DNA of 64,000 nt from Marinobacter daqiaonensis (GCF_900115285.1 NZ_FOYW01000003.1:124001-188000), one strand, 5' to 3'; shown: positions 9,453-18,440, counted from the first letter of the stretch. The notes: a model not told the origin generated them from the sequence alone. A program made the numbers and translations.

Positions 9453-9684
9453 GTGCCAGACCCAAAAAAGAAAAGGGCAACCCAATGGATTGCCCTCGTC
9501 GGAACAGGTCGTCGCATCCGTACGCTGTCGCAACATCCTGTTGCAGTGTTGTCCTGGCCATCTCCCTGGCGCCAGCTTCCTGGCCAGCGATCCAATTCAG
9601 AAATTCGGTCGTGTTTGGGTTGTCCCTTAAGCCACTTTCCATGACTTCCTTGCTTCCCTTCACGCCCCTGTGAAGGTCATCCAT
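9442..9684 (-). CDS. Small ORF of unknown function containing its own terminator
   Basis: An 80-aa ORF not recognised as any family. Support for expression: AAAAGGACGACAC places an AAGGA Shine-Dalgarno 7 nt before the ATG, codon use looks natural, and an intrinsic terminator lies on the same strand. Oddly, that terminator (9462-9495) falls inside the last 20 codons, before the TGA at 9442-9444, and no frame has a stop before the T-tract. The mRNA would therefore end without a stop codon, as described for arfA. The product (start MDDLHRGVKGSKEV) is not basic like ArfA. The alternative is that this is a small RNA with fortuitous coding. The 3' end overlaps the end of the convergent methyltransferase gene. 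Confidence 0.5.
   Translation of the reverse strand: MDDLHRGVKGSKEVMESGLRDNPNTTEFLNWIAGQEAGAREMARTTLQQDVATAYGCDDLFRRGQSIGLPFSFLGLALTP
9462..9495 (-). terminator. Intrinsic terminator inside the 3' end of a small ORF
   Basis: GGGCAA at 9475-9480 pairs with TTGCCC at 9490-9495. On the minus strand a run reading TTTTCTTTTTT (complement of 9464-9474) follows. There is no T-run on the plus strand, so it serves the minus-strand transcript. Confidence 0.75.
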
Positions 9685-9926
9685 GTGTCGTCCTTTTCCC
9701 TGTCATCCTTGACAGTTCCCACTATACCCCCCTGAGATCCTCTAAGGTGTGACAGAACCATGACGTTTTGCCCATGAATCAGTATCATGTTATATAACGC
9801 TTTTTATAACAGAGGGTTAAGCTCACTGTTTTAGATTTTTTATCATCGGAGTACATGATCTTGCAGCCGATTCTCACGTCAATGTAGGAAATATCTCACA
9901 CGAGGAATGGTTAATATCTCAGTTGC
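9685..9926. other. AT-rich intergenic region with 7-bp inverted repeat
   Basis: This 242-base gap between the small ORF and the VanZ-like gene is clearly richer in A/T than its surroundings. TGTTATA (9788-9794) and TATAACA (9805-9811) form an inverted repeat with a 10-base spacer, upstream of the small ORF on the minus strand. TATAGT on the minus strand (complement of 9722-9727) is a possible -10 for that ORF. No coding potential was seen. Confidence 0.4.
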
Positions 9927-10310
9927 TCACTCCGGGCGTCCCGGCATCAACCGGAGAACCGCCGCGACCAGTCCGAAGCCGGCAAGAATCCCCATCATGT
10001 CAGCACCCAGATCATAAAGGGAAAACTGGCGCCAGGGGGTCATCGCCTGGCCCAGTTCCAGGGCCAGACCAAAACCCGTCAGCACCACGAAGGGAACCCG
10101 CAGTCCGATGGTTGGCCAGCCCAGGCGGGCCAGAAACGCCAGTTCGGCAAACGCCAGAAAATGATTGACCTTGTCACTGGCGGAGGAGGGGATGGGGTAG
10201 GGCTGACTGGTGAATCCCAGCCAGGCGATAAGCATCAGGGAGGCAGTGAACAGCACTCGCCACAGAAGCTGATTATCCAGAAGGATGTTGAGGGTTCTGT
10301 GTAATCGCAT
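9927..10310 (-). CDS. VanZ-like small membrane protein
   Basis: A VanZ-family-like integral membrane protein with about four hydrophobic helices. The features are SDKVNHFLAFAELAFLARLG (the conserved D-K-x-x-H-F-x-A-F pattern near helix 2) and EXXQ-like LALELGQAMTPWRQFSLYDLGADMMG, whose acidic/Asp residues are family hallmarks. The ATG at 10310 gives 127 aa. The frame is open to 10370, but that upstream part would overlap the divergent cysZ leader and has no good ribosome site. Function is unknown; VanZ homologues outside glycopeptide-resistance clusters are uncharacterised. Confidence 0.7.
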   Translation of the reverse strand: MRLHRTLNILLDNQLLWRVLFTASLMLIAWLGFTSQPYPIPSSASDKVNHFLAFAELAFLARLGWPTIGLRVPFVVLTGFGLALELGQAMTPWRQFSLYDLGADMMGILAGFGLVAAVLRLMPGRPE

Positions 10311-10389
10311 ATCCTGCCCGGCTGTGGTGAAAGTGGCATCATGATATGCTTTGCGCCCCGTCATCGCCACGCGTCATGAGGCTGCGAGC

Positions 10390-11148
10390 ATGTTGCAAGG
10401 TAACTTTTTCAAGGGCCTGGGCTACCTGGGAGAGGGGTTTGGCCTGATTCGCCAGCCGGGTTTGCGCCTCTTCGTGATTGTTCCCCTCATTCTTAACATC
10501 CTGTTATTTGTGGCGCTGTTCTGGTTGCTGGCGGAGGTTTTTGCGCTGATGATCGCAGGCCTGATGGCATGGCTGCCGGACTGGACCTGGCTGCAGGCCA
10601 TGGACTGGCTGTTCTGGATACTCTATGGCGCAGTTGTCCTGCTGCTGTTTGCCTATGGCTTCGTGATCATGGCCAACCTGATCGGCTCCCCCTTCTATGG
10701 CTTTCTCTCCGAACAGACCGAGAGGTACCTGACGGGTCAGGAAGTCAGTGAGGAAGGTGGCTGGATGCTCATCCTCAAGGACGTTCCCCGGGCCCTCTGG
10801 CGGGAAGTCCAGAAAATCGCCTATTACCTGCCCCGGGCCCTGGTGCTGTTTGCCATCGGCCTGATTCCGGTGGTCAACCTGGTGGCGGCGGTGCTCTGGT
10901 TCATCTTTAATTGCTGGATGATGTCGCTGCAGTACGTGGACTACCCCGCCGACAATCACCGGGTCAGCTTTCCGGCGTTGCGTCGGCGCCTGGGCGCACG
11001 CAGGCTCAGCGCCCTGGGATTCGGTCTGCCGGTTGCGCTGCTGGCCATGGTGCCGGTGGTCAACCTGTTTGTGGTGCCGGCGGCGGTTTGCGGGGCCACC
11101 GCCTTCTGGGTGAAGGAGCCCGACCCCACGGCGCTGGTCCGCCATTGA
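10390..11148 (+). CDS. cysZ: Sulfate transporter CysZ
   Basis: CysZ is an inner-membrane sulfate permease feeding cysteine biosynthesis, 252 aa here. Features are the N-terminal GNFFKGLGYLGEGFGLIRQPGLRLFVIVPLILN, long membrane-inserted hairpin helices, ANLIGSPFYGFLSE and the NCWMMSLQYVDYPADN block. The ATG at 10390 follows GAGG at 10377-10380; an earlier in-frame GTG/ATG would extend into non-conserved sequence. It is divergent from the VanZ-like gene and no other cys gene is adjacent. Confidence 0.92.
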   Translation: MLQGNFFKGLGYLGEGFGLIRQPGLRLFVIVPLILNILLFVALFWLLAEVFALMIAGLMAWLPDWTWLQAMDWLFWILYGAVVLLLFAYGFVIMANLIGSPFYGFLSEQTERYLTGQEVSEEGGWMLILKDVPRALWREVQKIAYYLPRALVLFAIGLIPVVNLVAAVLWFIFNCWMMSLQYVDYPADNHRVSFPALRRRLGARRLSALGFGLPVALLAMVPVVNLFVVPAAVCGATAFWVKEPDPTALVRH

Positions 11149-11211
11149 TGACAGTAAACCCTGTCACTGACGTTATCTGTTCTGTCTTGATCTGATTCAT
11201 TGGGAGGATTC

Positions 11212-14061
11212 TTGGAAACACCTGCATTTGCCGTTGGCCAGCGATGGGTCAGCCATTCCGATGCCGGCCTCGGGCTGGGTATTGTCACGGACGTGTCCGG
11301 TCGCACTGTTACCCTGGGGTTTCCTGCGGCCGACGAGGAACGCACCTATGCCAGCGACAGTGCGCCGCTGTCCCGGATCGCCTTCCAGATGGGAGACGAG
11401 ATCGAAACCTTCGACGGCCAGGTACTGACGGTACAGGCCGTGGACGAAATGGGTGGCGTGCTGGTCTACCACGCGGTGGATGAGACGGGTAACCTTCAGG
11501 AAATCTCGGAAGTCCGGCTGGCGAGCCAGGTGAGTTTCTCGGCCCCCCACCAGCGTCTGTTTGCCGGCCAGTTTGACCGTAATGGCGCTTTCCGCCTCCG
11601 GCTCGCCACACTTGAACATCAGGACCGTCTGGCCCGATCCACGGTCCAGGGATTGCTGGGCGCGCGCACCCAGCACCTGCCTCATCAGCTCTATATTGCC
11701 CATGAGGTGGCCCGCCGCTTCGCGCCCCGGGTGCTGCTGGCGGACGAGGTGGGCCTTGGCAAGACCATCGAGGCGGGACTTATCCTGCATTACCAGTTGC
11801 ATACCGGTCTTGCCAGGCGGGTATTGATTGTAGTGCCGGAATCCCTTATCCACCAGTGGCTGGTGGAAATGCTCAGGCGCTTCAATCTTCGCTTCAGTAT
11901 CGTGGATCACAGCAACTATCAGGCCCTGGCGGAATCCGGATCCGACATGGATCTCGACCAGGACCCGGGCAATCCCTTCGAGGACAGCCAGCTGGTGCTG
12001 TGCAGCCTGGATTTTCTCACTGGGCACACCCTGGCACAGCGGGACGCCGTGGCGGCGGGTTGGGACCTGATGGTGGTGGACGAGGCCCACCACCTGGGCT
12101 GGAGCCCTGAAAGGGCCAGCCGGGAATACGTTACCGTGGAAAGTCTGGCGGAAGAAACGCGGGGCCTGCTGTTGCTGACGGCAACCCCGGAGCAGGCGGG
12201 CGAGGAAAGCCATTTTGCCCGCCTGAGGCTGCTGGACCCGCACCGTTTCCATGACCTGGAGGCCTTCCGGCAGCAGGAAGCGGATTACCAGAGGGTAAAC
12301 GGGGTGGTCCGGGACCTGCTGGACGCCGGTGAAGTGCCCACGGACCATCGCCGCCAGGTGCTGCGTGACTGGCTCGGCGATGATCTGGAGCGCCTCGAGG
12401 CCGACCCCGACCCGGTCCGGGCGATTGTCGACGCACTTCTGGATCGTCACGGCACTGGTCGGGTGCTGTTCCGCAATACCCGGGCATCGGTGGAAGGGTT
12501 TTCCGGGCGACGCCTCCATACTTATCCGCTACCGTGCCCCGAACTGTACCGTGAGCAGGGGCAGATTACCGGCGAGGACGGCCTTACCCCGGAGCAGAGT
12601 TTTACCGACGAAACCTGGCTGGCGGAAGATCCCCGCGTCGGTTGGCTTGAGAAGACCCTCAAGGGGCTGAAAAAGGAAAAGGTCGTGGTTATCTGTGCCC
12701 ATGCGGAAACCGCCATGGCCCTTGAGGTCCACTTGCAGCTCAGGGCAGGCATCCGTAGTGCCGCCTTCCATGAACACCTGAGCCTGATCGAACGCGACCG
12801 TGCCGCGGCCTACTTTGCTGAGGACGAGCAGGGAGCACAGGCCCTGATATGTTCCGAGATCGGCAGCGAGGGTCGAAACTTCCAGTTTGCCCATCACCTG
12901 GTGCTGTTCGACCTGCCCGCCAACCCCGACCTGCTGGAACAGCGTATCGGTCGTCTCGACCGTATCGGCCAGGGCGATGTCATCGAGCTGCACGTGCCCT
13001 GGCTTGAGGGTACCGCCACTGAGGTGCAGCTTGCCTGGTTCCACGACGGGCTGAACGCCTTCGAGAAGAGTTGCGCCATCGGGGTGCCGGTGCAGGAGCA
13101 GGTGCGTGAACAGTGGCAGCGGGCCATCGAGGGTGTCAGCGGTGAGATGGCGCCGCTGGTGGAGCAGACCCGGGCACTGGCCAGTGAATTGCGCCAGCGC
13201 CTGGAAGAGGGCCGCGATGCCCTCATTGAGCTCAATTCCTGCCGTCGCGACGTTGCGGAGGAGCTGATTGCCGGGATTGAGCAGGAAGAGGACGATGACC
13301 GGGTGCGGGAATATGTCCATACCGCCTGTGATATTTTTGGTGTCGACGTGGAGGAACATTCCACCGACGCTGATATTCTCAAGCCCAGTGAACAGCGCCA
13401 TTCAGGCCAGCTGGAGCTGGTGCCGGACGATGGCATCACGGTCACCTGGAGTCGGGAAAAGGCCCTGCAGCGAGAGGATATGGCCTTCATGAGCTGGGAG
13501 CACCCCCTGGTGACCGGTGTGATGGACTCGGTGCTGGGCAGCGGTCTGGGCAAGGCGGCGCTGGCCACCATGTCGGTAAAGGGACTGCAGCCGGGCACAC
13601 TGATGCTGGAGGCAGTGTTCGTGGTGCATTGCCCGGCACCGGAACACCTGCAGCTTTCCCGCTACCTGCCGCTGTCTCCACGACGGTTGCTGGTGGACGT
13701 CAATGGCCGTGATCTGACCAATGTACTGCCCCACGACCGTCTCAACGGAATGTGCTCGAACATCCCGCGCCGCACGGCGCAGACAGTCGTGCCCCGGATT
13801 CGGGCGGAAGTGGAAACCATGGTGGATCATGCCAGGGCCCTGGCGGAACCGGAGTTCGAGCCCACCCGCAAAGCGGCTCTTGACCAGGTACGCCGGATGC
13901 TGGAGCCGGAAATCCGCCGGCTGGAGGCCCTGCAGCGATACAACCCGGCAATCCGGGAGGAGGAAGTGGCTTTCTTCCGTGATCAGCTGGCGGCTGCGGA
14001 AACCGCAATCAGTCGGGCCGAGCTTGCCCTTGAGGGCATCCGGGTGGTGATAACCGCCTGA
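11212..14061 (+). CDS. rapA: RNA polymerase-associated ATPase RapA
   Basis: Swi2/Snf2-family ATPase that binds RNA polymerase and promotes its recycling after termination or backtracking. About 949 aa, like E. coli (968), and collinear along its length. It has an N-terminal Tudor-like region (VGQRWVSHSDAGLGLGIV), Walker A ADEVGLGKT (about residue 176), the DEAH box (about 289), SEIGSEGRNFQFA and the motif VI-like EQRIGRLDRIGQ. The best start is TTG at 11212, preceded by GGGAGG at 11202-11207; another TTG at 11200 lies before the Shine-Dalgarno and is less likely. Monocistronic. Confidence 0.96.
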   Translation: METPAFAVGQRWVSHSDAGLGLGIVTDVSGRTVTLGFPAADEERTYASDSAPLSRIAFQMGDEIETFDGQVLTVQAVDEMGGVLVYHAVDETGNLQEISEVRLASQVSFSAPHQRLFAGQFDRNGAFRLRLATLEHQDRLARSTVQGLLGARTQHLPHQLYIAHEVARRFAPRVLLADEVGLGKTIEAGLILHYQLHTGLARRVLIVVPESLIHQWLVEMLRRFNLRFSIVDHSNYQALAESGSDMDLDQDPGNPFEDSQLVLCSLDFLTGHTLAQRDAVAAGWDLMVVDEAHHLGWSPERASREYVTVESLAEETRGLLLLTATPEQAGEESHFARLRLLDPHRFHDLEAFRQQEADYQRVNGVVRDLLDAGEVPTDHRRQVLRDWLGDDLERLEADPDPVRAIVDALLDRHGTGRVLFRNTRASVEGFSGRRLHTYPLPCPELYREQGQITGEDGLTPEQSFTDETWLAEDPRVGWLEKTLKGLKKEKVVVICAHAETAMALEVHLQLRAGIRSAAFHEHLSLIERDRAAAYFAEDEQGAQALICSEIGSEGRNFQFAHHLVLFDLPANPDLLEQRIGRLDRIGQGDVIELHVPWLEGTATEVQLAWFHDGLNAFEKSCAIGVPVQEQVREQWQRAIEGVSGEMAPLVEQTRALASELRQRLEEGRDALIELNSCRRDVAEELIAGIEQEEDDDRVREYVHTACDIFGVDVEEHSTDADILKPSEQRHSGQLELVPDDGITVTWSREKALQREDMAFMSWEHPLVTGVMDSVLGSGLGKAALATMSVKGLQPGTLMLEAVFVVHCPAPEHLQLSRYLPLSPRRLLVDVNGRDLTNVLPHDRLNGMCSNIPRRTAQTVVPRIRAEVETMVDHARALAEPEFEPTRKAALDQVRRMLEPEIRRLEALQRYNPAIREEEVAFFRDQLAAAETAISRAELALEGIRVVITA

Positions 14062-14205
14062 TGGCGAAGATCGTTCTGGCCAGTCCACATCTGTTGCGGT
14101 AGCTTTGACGTAAGCTTTCCGGAAACATTCTATCAACGGCAGACCATCGAGGCTTCCTCCATGGTCTGATCCGATGTCCTGAGGACGAAAAGGAAGAAAG
14201 TGCCT
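14062..14205 (+). promoter_or_regulatory. Intergenic region with possible fadE promoter
   Basis: TTGACG (14104-14109) followed 18 nt later by TCTATC is a weak -35/-10 candidate upstream of fadE. No PsrA/FadR-type palindrome was recognised. Confidence 0.3.
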
Positions 14206-16656
14206 ATGACAACCCTGATACTGTTTGTTCTGGCCATTGCGGCCCTGCTCACGGTGATGCGTCGCGAGGCGGGGGCCAAACCCGCCATTATCGTCATGGT
14301 GGTGTTCGGCCTGCTGTCATGGATCTTCGCATCGGGCTGGTTGACCCTGCTGCTGTTCCTTGGCGCCATTGCCACGGCCGCCATCGGGCTGCCGCAGTTC
14401 CGTCGGAGCTGGCTGACGCCGAGGGCATTCGCCCTGTTCAAGAAAGTGGCTCCGAAGGTATCGGCCACCGAGCAGGTGGCCCTGGATGCCGGCACCGTGG
14501 GCTGGGACGGCGATATCTTCACCGGTCGCCCGGACTGGCATAATCTGCTGATCAACCGCAACACCGGCCTGACCGAGGAAGAACAGGCGTTTGTCGATAA
14601 CCAGTGCGTCAAGGCGGTGTCCATGTGCAACTCCTGGGACGTGGCGGTTGAACGGGCTGACCTTCCTGCGGAGCTCTGGGAGTTCCTCAAGAAGGAGAAA
14701 TTCCTGGGCATGATCATCCCCAGAAAATACGGTGGCCTGGAGTTTTCCGCGAAGGCGCAATCCGCTGTCCTCCAGCGTCTGGCAGCCAACGAGATGCTGA
14801 TGGTGTCGGTGGGTGTCCCCAACTCCCTGGGTCCGGGGGAGCTGCTGGTGAAGTATGGCACTGACCAGCAGAAGGACCACTATCTGCCCCGCCTGGCCGA
14901 TGGCCGGGAGGTCCCCTGCTTCGGTCTGACCGGGCCAAGGGCGGGCTCCGATGCCACCTCCCTGCCGGATACCGGTATCGTCTGCAAGGGCGAATACAAC
15001 GGCGAGGAAGTGCTGGGTCTCAAACTCAATTTCGAGAAGCGCTGGATCACCCTGGCCCCCATTGCAACCGTGGTGGGCCTGGCCTTTCGGATGTTCGATC
15101 CGGATGGCCTCCTTGGCGAAGAGAAGGATCTGGGCATCACCTGTGCCCTGATTCCGCGGGACACCGATGGCATGGAAGTCGGCCGTCGCCACTGGCCCAT
15201 CGGTACTCCGTTCATGAACGGGCCCATCAAGGGCAAGGACGTCTTTATCCCACTGGACTTCATTATCGGCGGCAAGGAAATGGCCGGCCAGGGCTGGCGC
15301 ATGCTGGTTGAGTGCCTGTCCGTGGGCCGCTGTATCACGCTGCCGTCCGGTGCGGCGGGCGCGGCGGCTGCGGCGGTCGGCATGGCCGGTGGTTTCACCC
15401 GGGTACGCCGCCAGTTCAACACTCCTGTTGCGGAAATGGAGGGGGTGCAGGAGCCCCTGGCCAGAATTGCCGCCCAGTGCTACATCGCCCAGTCCGCAGT
15501 GCTGCAGACCGCCAACATGGTGGACAATGGCGAGAAGCCGGCGGTGCCCTCGGCCATCCTCAAATACCAGCTGACGGAAATGCAGCGGGCGGCACTGACA
15601 GACGCCATGGACGTGCACGGCGGCAAGACCGTCACCCTGGGGCCCCGCAACTATCTGGGCATCGGCTATTCCGGCTCGGCGGTGTCCATCACCGTGGAAG
15701 GGGCCAATATCATGACCCGCAGCCTGATGATCTTCGGGCAGGGGGCGATCCGCTGCCATCCCTATGTGCTCAAGGAGCTGGCTGCCAAGGATAACAACGA
15801 CGAAAAGGCGTTCGACGACGTTTTCTTCCGCCATGCCGGACTGGTCTTCGGTAACGCCGCCCGGGCCTTTACCCAGGCCCTGGGTGTTGGCAGGGCAGAC
15901 GTGCCCTTTGACAGTACCGCCCGCAGGTATGCCCAGGGCGTGGCCAGGTTCAGTGCCGCCTTCGGCCTCTGTGCCGATGCCGCCATGACCACGCTTGGTT
16001 CCAAGCTCAAGATGCGGGAGCTGGTATCGGCTCGTCTGGGGGACATGCTGGCAAACCTGTACATGGCCTCCATGGTGCTCAAGCACTGGCACGAGTCGCA
16101 GCCGGTGGAGGGCGAGTCGGAGGTGTTCGAATACAGCCTGACCCTGTTGCTACATCGCACAGAACACGCCCTGGACGAGCTGCTGCAGAACCTGCCCAAC
16201 CGGCCGGTTGCCATGGCCCTGAGAGCCATTACCCTGCCCCTTGGGCGCCACTGGCACAAACCTCAGGATGAACTGACCCGGCGCCTGGCGCGGGCCATGT
16301 CCACCGACACGCCGCTGCGGGCCAAGCTGATCAGGCCGACGTGGCATAGTGAAGGGGACGGGCCGCAAGAGAACCCGATCGCACGATATAATACGTTGCT
16401 CAAGGATTATGAGCGGGCCGAGGGTATCTACCGCAAGGTAGGCAAGGCTGCGGCGAAAGGCGAGCTGCCCATGGAAGCGCTGCATCCGGAAGAGCAGTTC
16501 GAGGCGGCCTATAAGGCGGAGATCCTTGATGAGGAGGAAATCACCTTTATGCGGAAGTACGAGGAAGATGTGCTTGATATGCTGACAGTGGACGACTTCC
16601 CGTTTGACGCCCTGGCCAGGGACAAGTCCACACTCGTTGATCATAATCCCGCGTGA
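14206..16656 (+). CDS. fadE: Acyl-CoA dehydrogenase FadE
   Basis: Large acyl-CoA dehydrogenase that carries out the first oxidation step of fatty-acid beta-oxidation, 816 aa, near E. coli FadE (814). The N-terminus has two hydrophobic segments (residues 2-17 and about 24-55), so it is probably membrane-associated. The acyl-CoA dehydrogenase core follows: LGMIIPRKYGGLEFS, FGLTGPRAGSDATSLPD, and a C-terminal domain unique to the FadE type (LLLHRTEHALDELLQ). ATG 14206 is 9 nt after AGGAAG (14191-14196), better than the in-frame GTG at 14200. The stop overlaps the crcB start. Confidence 0.95.
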   Translation: MTTLILFVLAIAALLTVMRREAGAKPAIIVMVVFGLLSWIFASGWLTLLLFLGAIATAAIGLPQFRRSWLTPRAFALFKKVAPKVSATEQVALDAGTVGWDGDIFTGRPDWHNLLINRNTGLTEEEQAFVDNQCVKAVSMCNSWDVAVERADLPAELWEFLKKEKFLGMIIPRKYGGLEFSAKAQSAVLQRLAANEMLMVSVGVPNSLGPGELLVKYGTDQQKDHYLPRLADGREVPCFGLTGPRAGSDATSLPDTGIVCKGEYNGEEVLGLKLNFEKRWITLAPIATVVGLAFRMFDPDGLLGEEKDLGITCALIPRDTDGMEVGRRHWPIGTPFMNGPIKGKDVFIPLDFIIGGKEMAGQGWRMLVECLSVGRCITLPSGAAGAAAAAVGMAGGFTRVRRQFNTPVAEMEGVQEPLARIAAQCYIAQSAVLQTANMVDNGEKPAVPSAILKYQLTEMQRAALTDAMDVHGGKTVTLGPRNYLGIGYSGSAVSITVEGANIMTRSLMIFGQGAIRCHPYVLKELAAKDNNDEKAFDDVFFRHAGLVFGNAARAFTQALGVGRADVPFDSTARRYAQGVARFSAAFGLCADAAMTTLGSKLKMRELVSARLGDMLANLYMASMVLKHWHESQPVEGESEVFEYSLTLLLHRTEHALDELLQNLPNRPVAMALRAITLPLGRHWHKPQDELTRRLARAMSTDTPLRAKLIRPTWHSEGDGPQENPIARYNTLLKDYERAEGIYRKVGKAAAKGELPMEALHPEEQFEAAYKAEILDEEEITFMRKYEEDVLDMLTVDDFPFDALARDKSTLVDHNPA

Positions 16657-17039
16657 TGGGCTGGTCATTACTGGCGGTGAGTGTTGGCGCAGTGGTCGGC
16701 GCCAACCTGCGCTGGGCCATGAGCCTCTGGCTTAACGGCCCCGGTGCTGTCATCCAGCCAGGCACGCTGATGGCCAATCTGGTTGGTGCGGGCCTTGCCG
16801 GCTTCTGCATCAGCTGGTTCAGTCACAGCGACCTGTCACCGGAATGGCGTCTCCTGCTGATTACCGGGCTGTGCGGTGCGCTCACCACCTTCTCCACCTT
16901 CTCGTTGGAACTGGTGGCGGCTCTACAGGCGGGCAAATGGGCGATCATGCTGGTCAGCGTGGTGGTACACGTACTCGGTTCGCTGGCGATGGTGGCGGTC
17001 GGCATGTGGCTGTTCGGGGTGCTACGCGCCCCGGCCTGA
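16656..17039 (+). CDS. crcB: Fluoride channel CrcB/Fluc
   Basis: Small four-helix membrane protein (127 aa) that exports fluoride as a dual-topology dimer. Features are the N-terminal GAVVGANLRW (G-x-x-x-R), the NLVGAGLAGF segment with its conserved Asn, and GLCGALTTFSTFSLE with the Phe-box and sodium-site Gly/Thr residues. The start codon overlaps the fadE stop as TGATG, so translation is probably coupled. No fluoride riboswitch is present since there is no intergenic leader. The pairing with fadE has no obvious functional logic. Confidence 0.93.
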   Translation: MGWSLLAVSVGAVVGANLRWAMSLWLNGPGAVIQPGTLMANLVGAGLAGFCISWFSHSDLSPEWRLLLITGLCGALTTFSTFSLELVAALQAGKWAIMLVSVVVHVLGSLAMVAVGMWLFGVLRAPA

Positions 17040-17059
17040 TGAGAAGCGGGACCACAACA

Positions 17060-17090
17060 AAAAAGGCAGCCCGGGGGCTGCCTTTCTTCT
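17060..17090. terminator. Bidirectional terminator between crcB and cold-shock gene
   Basis: GGCAGCCC (17065-17072) pairs with GGGCTGCC (17075-17082). The minus strand has the longer U-run (complement of AAAAAA at 17059-17064), so it ends the cold-shock gene transcript; on the plus strand TTTCTT follows, sufficient for crcB. Confidence 0.85.
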
Positions 17091-17138
17091 GGATGGTGCC
17101 CGCTACAGGAGCGGGTGCCACCTTCGTTGATTCCTGCT

Positions 17139-17345
17139 TTACAGAGGAACAACGTTCTCCGCCTGAGGACCCTTCTGGCCCTGAGTTACGGTGAACTCGA
17201 CCTGCTGGCCTTCAGCCAGGGTCTTGAAGCCGCTGCCTTGAATGGCACTGTAGTGAACGAACACGTCCGGGCCGGACTCGCGGGTGATGAAGCCAAAGCC
17301 TTTCGCTTCGTTGAAGAACTTAACAGTGCCGGTATCAGTTGCCAT
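17139..17345 (-). CDS. CspA-family cold-shock protein
   Basis: A 68-aa single cold-shock domain, an RNA/ssDNA chaperone. RNP1 KGFGFI and RNP2 VFVHYSAI are intact, and [13 protein letters not shown] starts the fold. The ATG at 17345 follows AGGA 8 nt upstream. About 290 bases of non-coding, A/T-richer sequence precede it on the minus strand, consistent with a long 5' leader as in cold-inducible csp mRNAs; cold induction itself cannot be read from sequence. Confidence 0.95.
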   Translation of the reverse strand: MATDTGTVKFFNEAKGFGFITRESGPDVFVHYSAIQGSGFKTLAEGQQVEFTVTQGQKGPQAENVVPL

Positions 17346-17600
17346 ATTCGAAATTCCTGTAATCTTAAACACTTTCTTTGATTGTCCTCGTGCCGGTCGG
17401 ATAGCTGCCAGGCCGGTCAGGGACGTTTGAGGAAACACAGAACTTGCGGATTCAAAAACAGGACGGATTCAATACTGCGGAACAGAGATACGTCTTGATT
17501 CATGAAGTGCTTTACTGATCTTTCCTGAATTTGACTTTACTCCTGCTTTTTACGGAATGCCAGCCCTAATTATCCGCGCTTTCCCGTACTCGTACCTTCG
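17346..17600 (-). promoter_or_regulatory. Probable long 5' leader/promoter region of cold-shock gene
   Basis: No coding potential was found. The segment is A/T-richer than its neighbours and lies between the dienelactone hydrolase 3' hairpin and the csp start. No single convincing -35/-10 pair could be chosen by eye. Confidence 0.35.
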
Positions 17601-17643
17601 CCCTGTTCCGGGGGGAGCCCCCGGAACAGGGCCGGGACACTAG
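17601..17643 (-). repeat. 14-bp perfect hairpin with shared 15-nt repeat end at stop codon
   Basis: CCCTGTTCCGGGGG (17601-17614) and its perfect complement (17618-17631) form a strong stem with a 3-nt loop directly after the dienelactone hydrolase gene. No T-run follows. The junction GCTAGTGTCCCGGCC (minus strand from 17643), which includes the stop codon TAG, is identical to 15 nt at the right end of the 19762-20034 element. Confidence 0.7.
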
Positions 17644-18440
17644 CGGTCGAAGATCTGCTGGTAGAACCGCATGGTGCCGTCCCAGGCCCGCTTGGCGGCC
17701 TCCGCATCATAGCCCACGGGCATGCCGTACTCCTCGGCGATGGCATCGGCCCCGGGGTTCATGAATGAGTGCTGCACCCCCGGAAAGCTCGTCACGGAAA
17801 AGTCCGCTCCAGCCTCCTGCATATTGGTGGTGAACGTGCCCACCTGCGCGGCGGACACCATCTGATCGGCGCCACCGGTATACACCTGAATGCGTGCCGT
17901 AATATCGCCGGTTTCCGGTTCAATGGGGCTGCCCAGGGAGCCGTGATAACTCACCACGCCATCCAGGTCCATGCCCAGTCGGGCCATGTTCAGTACAACC
18001 GCGCCACCAAAGCAGTAGCCCTGAGCGGCAATGTGGTCGTCGTCCACGGTTTCGTGTTTTTTGAGCTGCTCCATCGCGGCACTGAAACGCGCCTGCAGTG
18101 CATCGATATCACCCGTGGCCTCCTCCATGAACTGCTGGGCCTCTTTCGGGTGGTCGGTGACCTTGCCGGAGCCGTACATGTCCAGCGCGAAGGCGGTGTA
18201 ACCGGCTTCCGCCAGCTTTTCGGCCTGGTCCCTTGCAAACTCATTGTGGCCCCACCACTCATGGACCACCAGGACACCGGGGCGCTTGCCCTCGTAATTG
18301 TCGTCCCAGGCCAGGTAACCGGTGAAGTCGGTGCCGTTGACGGTGTAATTGACGGTTCTGGTCTGCAGTTCCGCAGCTACATGGCCGGCAGCGATACTCA
18401 GTGCGATGCCGGCAGCGAGAGGGGTCAGCTTGGAGATCAT
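17640..18440 (-). CDS. Secreted dienelactone hydrolase-family protein
   Basis: Alpha/beta hydrolase, 266 aa. Residues 1-23 form a signal peptide ending GHVAAE. The Cys nucleophile is in GYCFGG, the acid in GGADQM, and the His in VQHSFMNPGA, giving the Cys-Asp-His triad of dienelactone hydrolases. HEWWGHNE near the N-terminus is typical of the extracytoplasmic branch. Substrate unknown; a role in chloroaromatic degradation is not supported by neighbours. The stop codon TAG lies within a sequence shared with a repeat element downstream of ald. Confidence 0.88.
   Translation of the reverse strand: MISKLTPLAAGIALSIAAGHVAAELQTRTVNYTVNGTDFTGYLAWDDNYEGKRPGVLVVHEWWGHNEFARDQAEKLAEAGYTAFALDMYGSGKVTDHPKEAQQFMEEATGDIDALQARFSAAMEQLKKHETVDDDHIAAQGYCFGGAVVLNMARLGMDLDGVVSYHGSLGSPIEPETGDITARIQVYTGGADQMVSAAQVGTFTTNMQEAGADFSVTSFPGVQHSFMNPGADAIAEEYGMPVGYDAEAAKRAWDGTMRFYQQIFDR

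Noticed and set aside
14317..16092. A 591-codon open frame on the minus strand
   Set aside because: Antisense to fadE; no motif and no ribosome site.
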